Source: an uncultured Collinsella sp. (lineage in GTDB: Bacteria; Actinomycetota; Coriobacteriia; Coriobacteriales; Coriobacteriaceae). From it: DNA of 30,476 bases. The notes below the pieces were generated by a model, which worked only from the letters and a program-made list of their open reading frames with translations, had not been told where the DNA came from and did no database searches. The first letter of the stretch is position 1. Each line of letters begins with the position of its first letter. Below, piece after piece: positions 1 through 7,773 of this stretch. Made by a program: the position numbers and the translations under genes. Where the stretch lies: NCBI GenBank assembly GCA_902495085.1, contig CABUWA010000007.1, positions 1 to 30,476 on the forward strand, read 5' to 3'.

Positions 1-131
1 CCGTACCTCATGATGGAACCCTGGCCGAATTTCTTCTCGATCTCGGCCTTGGTGGTGGCGATCATCTCATCGCGCTCTTTACCCGTCGTGCGAGCATGAA
101 CGGTACGTACGGGACCTGAATTCTTGGCCAT
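1..131 (-). CDS. recA: RecA recombinase, N-terminal part (cut by window edge)
   Basis: The first 43 codons of a gene that runs off the left edge. The visible protein ends in KKFGQGSIMRYG, which matches the well-conserved RecA N-terminal stretch (IEKQFGKGSIMRLG in many species). RecA forms filaments on single-stranded DNA, drives homologous strand exchange and triggers LexA self-cleavage in the SOS response. The ATG at 131-129 is preceded by AGGAGG (139-144 on the plus strand) at good spacing. The gene has its own LexA-type promoter (162-190) and follows cinA, an order common in Gram-positive bacteria. The Walker motifs lie outside the window, so the call rests on the N-terminus and context. 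Confidence 0.9.
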   Translation of the reverse strand, partial: MAKNSGPVRTVHARTTGKERDEMIATTKAEIEKKFGQGSIMRY

Positions 132-161
132 GAATAGCCCTCCTCTTAACAACCTGCATCG

Positions 162-190
162 ATAATAAACGAACGGCTGTTCGTGGTCAA
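162..190 (-). promoter_or_regulatory. recA promoter (-35 TTGACC, 17-bp spacer, -10 TATTAT)
   Basis: Read on the minus strand, TTGACC (190-185) and TATTAT (167-162) are separated by exactly 17 bases, close to the sigma-70/SigA optimum. The predicted transcript starts near 155, giving a leader of roughly 25 nt that contains the AGGAGG site. The spacer is almost filled by a LexA box. Confidence 0.85.
170..183. promoter_or_regulatory. LexA (SOS) box in the recA promoter spacer
   Basis: CGAACGGCTGTTCG is a perfect match to the Gram-positive LexA (DinR) operator CGAAC-N4-GTTCG. It lies between the -35 and -10 elements, so bound LexA would block RNA polymerase directly. Damage-induced LexA cleavage would then release recA, as known in Bacillus and actinobacteria. 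The site is seen in the sequence; LexA binding is inferred. Confidence 0.92.
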
Positions 191-221
191 CCGTTCAGGC
201 CAATCATATGCAGGCAGTCTT

Positions 222-282
222 TCCAAAACCCAACCAAACGCCGACCAAACACTGACCAAATGCTTGACCACAAAGGACCAAA
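222..282 (-). repeat. Six 11-bp-phased TTTGGT repeats upstream of recA
   Basis: On the plus strand, ACCAAA or a one-mismatch variant begins at 222 (TCCAAA), 233, 244, 255, 267 (ACCACA) and 277. Steps are 11, 11, 11, 12 and 10, so the six copies span exactly five 11-bp turns and lie on one face of the helix. The array ends 31 bp upstream of the recA -35 element, a typical place for an activator. The block 233-249 recurs with 15 of 17 identities upstream of comEA (28755-28771). The binding protein is unknown. Confidence 0.7.
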
Positions 283-357
283 TATGAACAAGGCAGGCAA
301 AAATATATCTACAACCAGCACAAACGCCAAATGAACCTGAGGTCCCTATCTCCACAA

Positions 358-381
358 TTAAGGGGCCCGGAGGCCCCTTAA
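358..381 (-). terminator. Rho-independent terminator after cinA
   Basis: A perfect 10-bp inverted repeat (arms 358-367 and 372-381, four-base loop CGGA) starts seven bases beyond the cinA stop. The AAGG/CCTT base of the stem is followed on the minus strand by only a short AATT run, so it is strong in stem but modest in U-tract. It separates the cinA transcript from recA, which has its own promoter. Confidence 0.75.
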
Positions 382-388
382 AACATGT

Positions 389-925
389 CTATTCCATAAA
401 GTTGAGCACAAGGGCAATGCGTCCCAATGCCTCCGCGACCGCATGGGCACGAACACACGAACGGTCGCTCTCATAGTGGCAGCGCACAGAGTCCACGACC
501 GGCACGCCCCCATCGGCGGAACGATGCGCCCAGCCAATATAGAAAGTGCCCGCCGGATCGTCCTCAGTGCCACCGCCGGGGCCGGCATAACCCGTTGCGC
601 TCACTGCAATATCGCTCTGGTACAGCTCCAGCGAACCCACCGCCATCTCGCGCGCGGTCTGATGCGACACCGCGGTATAGCGGTCGAGCGTCTCCTGCTC
701 AACACCAAGAACACGATGCTTAATCTCATCGCAATAGGTCACCGCACCGCCACGCAGCACCGCCGAGGCGCCCGGGATACCGGCAATCGTCGAGGCGATC
801 ATACCCGCCGTCAGCGACTCAGCCGTCGAAACCGTCACGCCCCGAGCGCTCGCGCGCTCGACAATATCACGCGCCAGCTCCTCGTTATGTGCGGAAATCT
901 GCTCAAAAGAGTCCGTCATACCCAC
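389..925 (-). CDS. cinA: CinA C-terminal domain protein (nicotinamide-nucleotide amidase)
   Basis: A 178-residue stand-alone CinA C-terminal (PncC-type) domain, which deamidates nicotinamide mononucleotide to nicotinate mononucleotide in pyridine nucleotide salvage. The family signatures are visible: STAESLTAG near residue 32, then GGAVTYCDEIKHRVLGV and, further on, SATGYAGPGGG. The N-terminal MoCF-like half of full-length CinA is absent, as in many bacteria. The start is ambiguous: GTG at 925 has an AGG about six bases upstream, while ATG at 919 lies two codons inside. It starts just after the pgsA stop at 932 and is the last gene before the terminator at 358-381. Its position next to recA is conserved in competent Gram-positives, where cinA-recA is competence-induced; such induction here is only inference. 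Confidence 0.9.
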   Translation of the reverse strand: MGMTDSFEQISAHNEELARDIVERASARGVTVSTAESLTAGMIASTIAGIPGASAVLRGGAVTYCDEIKHRVLGVEQETLDRYTAVSHQTAREMAVGSLELYQSDIAVSATGYAGPGGGTEDDPAGTFYIGWAHRSADGGVPVVDSVRCHYESDRSCVRAHAVAEALGRIALVLNFME

Positions 926-931
926 CAGGAC

Positions 932-1570
932 CTAGACCGAAAAGACGATCTTGCGGCAGTTCCAGAAGTACTGGGCGCCCGAGATAACGGTCAAGACAAC
1001 GGCAACGGCGTACAGGAAGCGCGACACCGAGTAGATGCCGAGCGTCAGCGCCACCGGGCCAAGGTGCAAGCCGGCCATAGCAAAAACGCACAGGTAACCG
1101 CAAATGGAGACCATCGTGGTTGCCGTCTTGTACTTGCCGAGCTTATCGGCCGCAACGACCACGCCGGCCGCACTCGCGACCATGCGAAGGGCGCTCACCA
1201 GAAGCTCACGGAACAGGATAATGAACACGGACCACACGGTCACCATGCCAAAATCCAAGAACAGCAGCAGGGCCGAGAACACGAGCAGCTTATCGGCGAT
1301 GGGGTCCAAGAACTTACCGAAGTCGGTGATCTCGTTGCGCGAACGCGCCAGATAACCGTCAACCTTATCGGTGCACGACAGGATCACATACAGAATGAAG
1401 GCAGCGGCGGCGAGCGGGCCGTCGAAGGTGCTCCAATCCGTACCGGCAACACTCGTGTGAGAAAGCGCCGACACGATCATGAACACCGGGATAAAGACGA
1501 TGCGAACGCACGTCACGATGTTGGCGGGCGTCCAGACACTCGTCAGTTCCTTATTGCTCTCGTTAGCCAC
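932..1570 (-). CDS. pgsA: CDP-diacylglycerol-glycerol-3-phosphate 3-phosphatidyltransferase
   Basis: PgsA transfers a phosphatidyl group from CDP-diacylglycerol to glycerol-3-phosphate, the committed step to phosphatidylglycerol and cardiolipin, in the cytoplasmic membrane. The CDP-alcohol phosphatidyltransferase motif D-x2-DG-x2-AR-x8-G-x3-D-x3-D is complete (DKVDGYLARSRNEITDFG followed by KFLDPIADK, about residues 68-95). Several hydrophobic helices follow the N-terminal WTPANIVTCVRI segment. The 212-residue length is slightly longer than usual for PgsA. The start is GTG at 1570, chosen because TAGGAG lies seven bases upstream and contains the rimO stop codon, so translation is probably coupled to rimO. 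The closely related PgsA/Pgs1 and cardiolipin-synthase types cannot be fully separated by motif alone, but context and length favour pgsA. Confidence 0.92.
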   Translation of the reverse strand: MANESNKELTSVWTPANIVTCVRIVFIPVFMIVSALSHTSVAGTDWSTFDGPLAAAAFILYVILSCTDKVDGYLARSRNEITDFGKFLDPIADKLLVFSALLLFLDFGMVTVWSVFIILFRELLVSALRMVASAAGVVVAADKLGKYKTATTMVSICGYLCVFAMAGLHLGPVALTLGIYSVSRFLYAVAVVLTVISGAQYFWNCRKIVFSV

Positions 1571-1579
1571 GACGCTCTC

Positions 1580-2929
1580 CTACTCCACAACATGACCGAT
1601 AAGCTCATAGCAGAAGCTATCGGTAAACTCGACGGTCAGAATATCGCCCACGGACGCCTCGCTGGCGTCCAAGTGGACCGCGCCATCGGAATCGGGCGCC
1701 TGGAACCAGGCATGGCCGATCAGCTCGGCGCCGTCCTCGGTCTCTTCGATACCGTCGACGATCACCTGGGCGCGCTCGCCCACATGTGCGGCGGTGGCGG
1801 CAAAACCGAGCGACTCGGCCAGGTCCATGGCCTCCTGGGCGCGCTCGAGCTTGACCTCTTCGTCGACCTGACCCTCCATCTTAGCGGCCAGGCTGCCCTC
1901 CTCCTGCGAGTAGGCAAAGACACTCGTGTAGTCAAAGCCGACGGTGTCCATAAAGTCGATAAGGTCGCGGAACTCGTCGTCGGTCTCGGTCGGGAAGCCG
2001 ACCATGGCCGTGGAACGGATCACGATGCCGGGGATACGCTCGCGAAGGTCGCGGAACAGATCCTCGAGCTCCTGGCGCGAACCGGAGCGACGCATGGCCT
2101 TGAGAATGCGCGCGTCGCAGTGCTGCACGGGGATATCGATATAGGGCAGCACCTCGGGCGTATCGCGAATCGTCTCGATGAGTTCGTCAGTCATGCCCTC
2201 GGGCTGCAGATAGAGCACGCGGACCCAGACGTTGTGCGGGCGCACGGCCTCGGCGACGGCACGCAGCAGCTGCGCCAGATTGCGCGGCGAGCCATCGGCG
2301 ACGTCCTCGTCGGCAAAGTCGGTACCCCAGATGCCCGTGTCCTGGCCGATCAGCACGATCTCGCGCACACCGCCGGCAACCAGGTCGCGCACCTCGGAGA
2401 TGATGCTCTCGGCATTGCGCGAATGATAGCGGCCGCGGATGTAGGGAATCATGCAGAAGCTGCAGAAGCGGTTGCAGCCATCGGAAATCTTGACGTAGGC
2501 GACAGCACCCTCGACGGTACGTTTGACCTGCGGGATATAGGCTGCAATCTCACGCTCGACACCCAGCACGCCATCGATGACCGCCACGATGCCATCTTCC
2601 TCGTCGGCCTTCACAAAGGCAGCGACCTCGGGCAGCTCGTCAGGCAGGTCATCGCCATAGCGCGACGGCACGCAGCCGCACATGACGATGGGGCAAGAAC
2701 GAACGCCGTCCTGAACCTCGTTGGCGAGCTCGAGCGTGGTCTCGATGCTCTCGGACGTTGCGGAGGCGAGGAACGAGCAAGTATTGACGATGGCGATATC
2801 GGCATCCTGCGGGTCGAATGCCTCCTCGTAGCCCGCGGCGGTCAAAAGAGAACGCATGCGGTCGGTGTCAACCTCGTTCTTAGCGCACCCGAGGGTGATG
2901 TAGAGCACGGAGCCCAACGGTGTATCCAT
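1580..2929 (-). CDS. rimO: Ribosomal protein S12 methylthiotransferase RimO
   Basis: A radical-SAM methylthiotransferase that adds a methylthio group to the conserved aspartate of ribosomal protein S12. The 449-residue protein has the standard three parts. The N-terminal UPF0004 domain carries cluster cysteines at residue 15 (TLGCAKNEVD), residue 51 (VNTCSF) and in VMCGCVP. The radical-SAM core has DGCNRFCSFCMIPYIRGRYH (CxxxCxxC). A C-terminal TRAM domain follows. The ASATSES and CAKNEVD wording favours RimO over MiaB or MtaB. The ATG at 2929 has AAAGGA upstream, but at a long spacing of about 13 bases. It follows yajQ by 27 bases and precedes pgsA by 9, so it is probably in one operon with them. 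A paralogue acting on tRNA (mtaB) is found at 16337-17629. Confidence 0.95.
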   Translation of the reverse strand: MDTPLGSVLYITLGCAKNEVDTDRMRSLLTAAGYEEAFDPQDADIAIVNTCSFLASATSESIETTLELANEVQDGVRSCPIVMCGCVPSRYGDDLPDELPEVAAFVKADEEDGIVAVIDGVLGVEREIAAYIPQVKRTVEGAVAYVKISDGCNRFCSFCMIPYIRGRYHSRNAESIISEVRDLVAGGVREIVLIGQDTGIWGTDFADEDVADGSPRNLAQLLRAVAEAVRPHNVWVRVLYLQPEGMTDELIETIRDTPEVLPYIDIPVQHCDARILKAMRRSGSRQELEDLFRDLRERIPGIVIRSTAMVGFPTETDDEFRDLIDFMDTVGFDYTSVFAYSQEEGSLAAKMEGQVDEEVKLERAQEAMDLAESLGFAATAAHVGERAQVIVDGIEETEDGAELIGHAWFQAPDSDGAVHLDASEASVGDILTVEFTDSFCYELIGHVVE

Positions 2930-2956
2930 GTTGGAGAGCAGTCCTTTCGATTGATA

Positions 2957-3454
2957 TTAGCGGTAGTTGGTGAACTGCAGCGGCTGGCCGTAGTCCTGGT
3001 CACGCAGGAACTGGATCACGGTCTGCAACGCGTCCTTCGAAGCAGAGGAAACACGCAGCTTGTCGGCCTCGATGGTCACCTTGACCTTGAGCTTTTGATC
3101 CTTGATGTCCTTGTTGATCTTCTTGGCGGTCGCCTGGTCGATACCCTCGACGATATGGCCGAGCACGCGCACGGTGCCGCCCGATGCCGCCTGCGGAGCA
3201 TCCCACGAGACAGCCTTGAGGTCGATGCCGCGCTTGATGAGCTTGGAGCTCAGCACGTCGACAATCTGTTTGGAGACAAAGTCGGCCGGGGCGTTGATCG
3301 TAAAGAGCTTGTCGCCCTTCGAAAGCTCAATCGTGGCGCCGGAATCCTTAAGGTCATAGCGCTGGGAAATCTCGCGCGTGGTCTGCTGGAACGCGTTGTC
3401 GACCTCTTGCATGTTGACCTCGGACACGACGTCGAAGCTGGAATCTTTAGCCAT
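2957..3454 (-). CDS. yajQ: YajQ family nucleotide-binding protein
   Basis: A 165-residue YajQ (DUF520/UPF0234) protein. The family signature is clear at the N-terminus (SSFDVVSEVNMQEVDNAF, then RYDLKDS) and near the C-terminus (VRVSSASKDALQ-like LRVSSASKDAL, then LRDQDYGQPLQFTNYR). Members bind nucleotides or RNA; in Xanthomonas and Pseudomonas some bind cyclic di-GMP and control transcription, but the role in Gram-positive bacteria is not settled. The ATG at 3454 has AAAGGA eight bases upstream. It sits between the rodZ-like gene and rimO with short gaps, in the apparent rnj-ftsK-rodZ-yajQ-rimO-pgsA-cinA transcript. Nothing unusual is seen in length or sequence. Confidence 0.93.
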   Translation of the reverse strand: MAKDSSFDVVSEVNMQEVDNAFQQTTREISQRYDLKDSGATIELSKGDKLFTINAPADFVSKQIVDVLSSKLIKRGIDLKAVSWDAPQAASGGTVRVLGHIVEGIDQATAKKINKDIKDQKLKVKVTIEADKLRVSSASKDALQTVIQFLRDQDYGQPLQFTNYR

Positions 3455-3480
3455 GATGTTTCCTTTCGCGTACGAGCGGC

Positions 3481-4992
3481 CTAGTAGCTATCGTACGAAT
3501 TGTCGGTAGAATCGGTGGGTGTCTGACCGTCAGTTGCGGTATCGGCGCCATCCGTGGACTGGGCATCGGTACCGTCGGTGGTATCGGTACCGTCGGTGGT
3601 GTCGGTACCATCAGAACTTTCACCATTCTCGGAATCAGACGTCTCCTTCTTGGGAACGGTGATCGTCACGCGCGCCACGCCCGAGGTCTTGGTATCGTAA
3701 CGGACCTTTTCACCGTTCTTGGTAACGGTGACATCGGAAGGCTTGGACGTGGTGATCTCGATCGAAGACTCGGGCGTGTACTCCTGCTCAAAGGGGCCAG
3801 TCGCCTGGGCGCCATAGACCGACTTTCCGTCGACCTTGACCTCAATCCACGCGGTCTTTCCCTTGGCAACGGAGACCTTGACCTTCGTGACCTCGTTCTC
3901 TTCCTTCTTGGCCGTCGTCTTGGTGGCGTCCGAATCAGTCGACTCATCCGTCGCCTCATCGGTGTCTTCATCCTCGTCGACCGTTTCGGTCTTCTTAGAA
4001 GACTTCTTAGTCGTCGTCTTGGTGGCAGTGGGCGTCTCGGGCGTGGTCTCGGGCGCCGAAGATGCGCAGCCGCGCAGAAGCACCACGATGAGCACGATCA
4101 GCAGCAACGCCACGGCACCGATGCCGGCGTAGACGATACGCGGATCGAGCCCGTTGTTTTGAGGAGTACGTGATCCGCCGCGTCCACGACTGGAACTGCT
4201 GCGGCCGCCTCCCTGAGGCATACGACCGCGATTGCTATCGGAACGGCCGCGATAGCCGCCCTGGCTCTGAAGGCTGCGCTGACCCGAGCGGGGCGCAAGT
4301 TCACTGCGGCCTTGATAGCCACGCTGGACCGAACGCGGAGCCGAAGAGCGCTGGCCATACGGCTGTGATTGAGAGCGAAGACGCGGCGTCACCTGCGTGG
4401 TATCGGCATCCGAATAGCCACCGCGAGAGCGTCCCATAGAGGCACCACGGTAACCGCGATCGGAATAGCCGCCGTCGCCATAGCCGACACGAGGGTCACG
4501 CGCCACACCGCGGGCAGCGGGAAGTGCACGGTCCTCGGGCATCGGCGTACTGCGGAACCGGTCACGCTGCGAGCGAATCTCCTCGCCCGAACCCGTCTCG
4601 GTAATATAACCGGCCTGCTGAGGACGCTGTCCATAGCGGGTCGAACGACCGCCCTGAACCATCAGGAAGCGCCCGTTATCGACCGAGGAACGCGAATTGA
4701 CGTAGCCGGCGGCGTCCTGAAAACGACCGCCCTGCTGCGACGTCTCGCGCTCATATGCCATCAGATCGTCAAAGTAGGCATTGACGACCTCGCGCGGATT
4801 GAGGCCCAAAAAGCGAGCATAGCTCGAAATCATGCCCTGCGCATAGCCGCGCGGCGGCATCGAGGCAAAGTTACCGGTCTCGAAAAACTCGATGATCTGC
4901 GGCCTGATTTTGATGGTGTTGGCGACCTGCTGAATGGAAAGGCCCATTCGGCGACGCTGCTCGAGCAGCATGTCACCAAAGCGTGCAGCCAT
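3481..4992 (-). CDS. RodZ-like membrane protein with N-terminal helix-turn-helix
   Basis: A 503-residue protein with RodZ architecture. Residues about 1-80 form a Cro/C1-like helix-turn-helix (FGDMLLEQRRRMGLSIQQVA, then PPRGYAQGMISSYARFLGL). A long Arg/Gly/Ser/Tyr/Gln-rich low-complexity linker covers about 110-285. One membrane helix follows (IVYAGIGAVALLLIVLIVVL), ending in RGCASSA. The outside part has a Thr/Lys/Asp-rich stretch, a beta-rich DUF4115-like domain (KTAWIEVKVDGKSVYGAQAT) and a Thr/Asp/Gly repeat tail. RodZ links the MreB cytoskeleton to wall synthesis in rods; in coccoid or short actinobacteria the role of such proteins is less clear, so I give no symbol. The ATG at 4992 has GGAGG at good spacing and overlaps the ftsK stop by one base (TGATG), suggesting coupling. 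Confidence 0.8.
   Translation of the reverse strand: MAARFGDMLLEQRRRMGLSIQQVANTIKIRPQIIEFFETGNFASMPPRGYAQGMISSYARFLGLNPREVVNAYFDDLMAYERETSQQGGRFQDAAGYVNSRSSVDNGRFLMVQGGRSTRYGQRPQQAGYITETGSGEEIRSQRDRFRSTPMPEDRALPAARGVARDPRVGYGDGGYSDRGYRGASMGRSRGGYSDADTTQVTPRLRSQSQPYGQRSSAPRSVQRGYQGRSELAPRSGQRSLQSQGGYRGRSDSNRGRMPQGGGRSSSSRGRGGSRTPQNNGLDPRIVYAGIGAVALLLIVLIVVLLRGCASSAPETTPETPTATKTTTKKSSKKTETVDEDEDTDEATDESTDSDATKTTAKKEENEVTKVKVSVAKGKTAWIEVKVDGKSVYGAQATGPFEQEYTPESSIEITTSKPSDVTVTKNGEKVRYDTKTSGVARVTITVPKKETSDSENGESSDGTDTTDGTDTTDGTDAQSTDGADTATDGQTPTDSTDNSYDSY
3565..3611 (-). repeat. 18-bp tandem repeat in the rodZ-like gene
   Basis: The 18-base unit atcggtaccgtcggtggt occurs twice without mismatch (3565-3582 and 3583-3600) and a partial third copy follows to 3611. 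It encodes a TTDGTD-type hexapeptide near the outer C-terminus. Being in frame (6 codons), copy number could change by slippage without breaking the gene. Confidence 0.85.
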
Positions 4993-7772
4993 CAGAATCC
5001 TCCAAACTCACGATCTTCACGTGCCATCTCGGCGTCGACAGATTCCAGCGCGGCAAGCCCCTCCTCGTCCAACAGGACCTCGCGCGGCTTGGAACCGTCG
5101 GGCGGGCCGACGACACCCTTTTCTTCCAGCATGTCCATAATACGCCCGGCGCGCGCATAGCCAACCTTAAGGCGGCGTTGCAGGCCAGATGTGGAGCCCA
5201 GCTGCGATTCCACCACAATATGGGCGGCTTCCCAAATGAGCGGATCATCGTCTTGCGGCTCGGCTACTCCGGTGCGGACAATACCGCCGCCACCCGCCAT
5301 GGACATGGAAGCGGGCGCCACGGCAGACAGAATCTCCTCGTGGTAGTCGGGCTCGCTCTGCGACTTGACGAACTCGACAATCTCGTTGATCTCATCATCC
5401 GAAACAAAGCATCCCTGAATACGGCGAGGCTTGCCCCAGTCGACCTTGGAGAACAGCATGTCGCCCAAACCGGTAAGCTTTTCGGCACCCATCTGGTCGA
5501 TGATGACGCGCGAGTCGATGCCCGTGGCGACGTTAAAGGCGATGCGGTTGGTGATGTTGGCCTTGATGAGGCCCGTCACCACGTTGGAGCTCGGGCGCTG
5601 CGTGGCCACGATAAGGTGGATACCGGCGGCACGGCCCAGCTGAGCAATACGCACGATCGAGGCCTCGACATCCTTACCGGCAACCATCATCAGGTCCGAG
5701 AGCTCGTCAATGATGATGACCAAGTAGGGCATCTTTAGCGGCGGGTTGTCGTAATGCTCAAACTCGCCGGCGGCCTGCTTTTCGTTATAGGTCGAAATCT
5801 TACGAACGTTAAGGCGCTCGAAGACCTTCAGGCGACGCTCCATCTCGGACACGGCCCATTGCAGAGCGCTCGCGGCCTGCTTGGGCTCGGTCACCACGGG
5901 GACATAGAGATGCGGGAGACCGTTATAGCCCGCAAGCTCGACGCGCTTGGGGTCGACCATGATCAAGCGAACGTCCTCGGGAAGCGCGCGCATGAGCAGG
6001 GTCGTGATTATGGAGTTGATCATGACCGACTTACCGGAACCCGTGGTACCGGCGATCAGCAGGTGGGGCATCTTGGCAAGGTCGGCGACGACCGGCGTGC
6101 CCTCGGCATCGCGCCCGATTGCGAGCTCGAGCGGACCGCCCTTCACATAGGGCAGCACGTCGCCCAGGTTGACGTTCTGGCGCTTGCGATTGGGGATCTC
6201 GATGCCCACGAGCGAGGTGCCGGGGATCGGGGCAAAGATACGCACCGACTGGGCAGCGAGCGAAAGCGCGATATCGTCCTCAAGGCTCGAAATCTTACTC
6301 ACGCGCTCGCCCTCGCCGGGCTGAAGCTTAAAGGTCGTAACCGTAGGGCCGGCGATCCAGCCGACCACGCGGGCACTGCGGCCAAACTCAAGCAAGGTGG
6401 ATTGCAGTGACTCGGCAGTCTGTTCCAGCTCCTTGTCAGATGACGCGGAGGACGCCGACTGCGGGTTGGCGTGCAGGATCTCGAGCGGCGGAAGCTTGAG
6501 GCCGTCCTCTTCTTCGCCCTCGTTATCTGCGGCGCCGCTGTCCGCTCCCCCATCGCTAGCCGCAGCCGATTCGACAGCACTCGAGGCAGACGCATTGGCA
6601 ACCTTGGGATGCTTCAAGAAGTCGGGGATCTGAGGTGCTGCCGAAACAGGATTCACGGCAAACGGCGGCTCGGACTCGTCAATCTTATCGGGGTCGTCTT
6701 CCATCGAAAGTTGACCGGTTACCTGGTCGTGCTTTGCATGGCGGCGCGGCAGCAAAGTTGTCTTTGCGGTCTCAATCGGAGCCTCGTCATCCTCGTCATC
6801 GCCCTCGGTGAGCTCAATCTCGCTATCGGACCAAGACGGGTCGGGCTCGCTTGTATTGAGCTTAGGCGCAGCCTTGCCCTTCTTGGCATGGCGGCGCGGC
6901 AGCAGCGTCGTCTTAGCGCGCTCAGCCTCAACCGACTCGGACACGTCGACAAACGGATTCTCGTCCTCGTCGTCATCGTCCAAAACCGGGTCCACATCGT
7001 TGCCCATGACCGTGGTCACGGCAGCATCGAAGCCCTTTTGACGAAGAATGCTCAGGTGCGGACGGGCAACGCCGGGCACCGACAGGGCTTCGTCGTCACC
7101 CCACGGGCTCGCGTTGACGTCGGCACGACGGCGCTCGGCAAAATCGGCCGCGCGGTCGCGAGCAGAGCGCAGCACGCCACCCACAGAAAAGCCGATGATG
7201 ACAAAACCAACGACGGCCAGACCCAACAGGACCACCATCGCGATAGGCTTACCCAGGGCATTCTGCAGCGCACTCGCAATAAACGCACCGATGTAGCCAC
7301 CCGAGGCGGACAAATTTTGCGGCGTGAACATAAGGTCACACGAGACACTCGTACCCGGCACCATCAGCGAAAGAATGGAGACGACGGCGATAAAGACCAC
7401 GGCGCCGCCCGCAACAGAGCGCACGTTGAGCGGCGAGTCCTCGCCTAAAAAGAGCGTGGCGGCAAACAGCAAAATGACGATCGGCAGCACGTAGGCGCCC
7501 AGACCAAAGCCCAGGTGGTAGAAACCGGCAACCGCAGCCGTAACGGGCGCAGTCGCCGGCGAAATCACGGCAATGAAGGACGCAATAGCCAAAACGGCGA
7601 TGACCACGCCGGCAATATCGCGGTTGGCCGAGGGCTCGACCAGGGGCTCAAAATCGTCGAAGTCGGCCTCGTGGCCCTTATTGGCACGCAGATGGGAACC
7701 GGCACCCTTAGCAGATGCCGGTTGGTTGTTGGCTTTATTGCCTTTGGCGTTTTGTGCAGATCCGCGCGCCAA
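4992..7772 (-). CDS. ftsK: FtsK/SpoIIIE-type DNA translocase
   Basis: A 926-residue septal DNA pump that moves chromosome ends through the closing septum and, in other bacteria, activates dimer resolution. Four membrane helices lie at about residues 50-215. An acidic linker (about 215-440) contains a duplicated motif. The RecA-like motor has Walker A GTTGSGKSVMIN and Walker B YLVIIIDELSDLMMV, then ATQRPSSNVVTG. The C-terminal gamma winged helix, which reads the KOPS/SRS polarity sequences, is intact (STSGLQRRLKVGYARAGRIM, about residues 870-890). The start is TTG at 7772: GGAGG lies six bases upstream, inside the last codons of rnj (ATG GAG GTT TAG), so translation is probably coupled to rnj. 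Whether it acts mainly in division or sporulation cannot be told; Coriobacteriia are not known to sporulate, favouring division. Confidence 0.95.
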   Translation of the reverse strand: MARGSAQNAKGNKANNQPASAKGAGSHLRANKGHEADFDDFEPLVEPSANRDIAGVVIAVLAIASFIAVISPATAPVTAAVAGFYHLGFGLGAYVLPIVILLFAATLFLGEDSPLNVRSVAGGAVVFIAVVSILSLMVPGTSVSCDLMFTPQNLSASGGYIGAFIASALQNALGKPIAMVVLLGLAVVGFVIIGFSVGGVLRSARDRAADFAERRRADVNASPWGDDEALSVPGVARPHLSILRQKGFDAAVTTVMGNDVDPVLDDDDEDENPFVDVSESVEAERAKTTLLPRRHAKKGKAAPKLNTSEPDPSWSDSEIELTEGDDEDDEAPIETAKTTLLPRRHAKHDQVTGQLSMEDDPDKIDESEPPFAVNPVSAAPQIPDFLKHPKVANASASSAVESAAASDGGADSGAADNEGEEEDGLKLPPLEILHANPQSASSASSDKELEQTAESLQSTLLEFGRSARVVGWIAGPTVTTFKLQPGEGERVSKISSLEDDIALSLAAQSVRIFAPIPGTSLVGIEIPNRKRQNVNLGDVLPYVKGGPLELAIGRDAEGTPVVADLAKMPHLLIAGTTGSGKSVMINSIITTLLMRALPEDVRLIMVDPKRVELAGYNGLPHLYVPVVTEPKQAASALQWAVSEMERRLKVFERLNVRKISTYNEKQAAGEFEHYDNPPLKMPYLVIIIDELSDLMMVAGKDVEASIVRIAQLGRAAGIHLIVATQRPSSNVVTGLIKANITNRIAFNVATGIDSRVIIDQMGAEKLTGLGDMLFSKVDWGKPRRIQGCFVSDDEINEIVEFVKSQSEPDYHEEILSAVAPASMSMAGGGGIVRTGVAEPQDDDPLIWEAAHIVVESQLGSTSGLQRRLKVGYARAGRIMDMLEEKGVVGPPDGSKPREVLLDEEGLAALESVDAEMAREDREFGGF
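6732..6917 (-). repeat. Duplicated linker motif AKTTLLPRRHAK in FtsK
   Basis: The dodecapeptide AKTTLLPRRHAK is encoded twice in the FtsK linker, at 6882-6917 and 6732-6767, exactly 150 bases (50 codons) apart. The acidic stretches between and around the copies differ, so the basic motif stands out as conserved by function or as a recent internal duplication. Confidence 0.85.
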
Positions 7773-7773
7773 A

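Noticed and set aside
222..282. Possible CRISPR-like or iteron array
   Set aside because: Units are only 6-7 conserved bases with 4-5-base gaps, far too short for CRISPR. An origin with iterons is not supported by dnaA or rep genes, so regulatory binding sites fit better.
443..3484. A 1013-codon open frame on the plus strand, opposite cinA, pgsA, rimO and yajQ
   Set aside because: It crosses four well-supported genes antisense, has no recognisable domain and is explained by codon bias in GC-rich DNA. Similar long shadows face rnj (7573-9429), pnp (9831-12113), era/recO (12341-14188) and dnaJ/mtaB (16841-18709).
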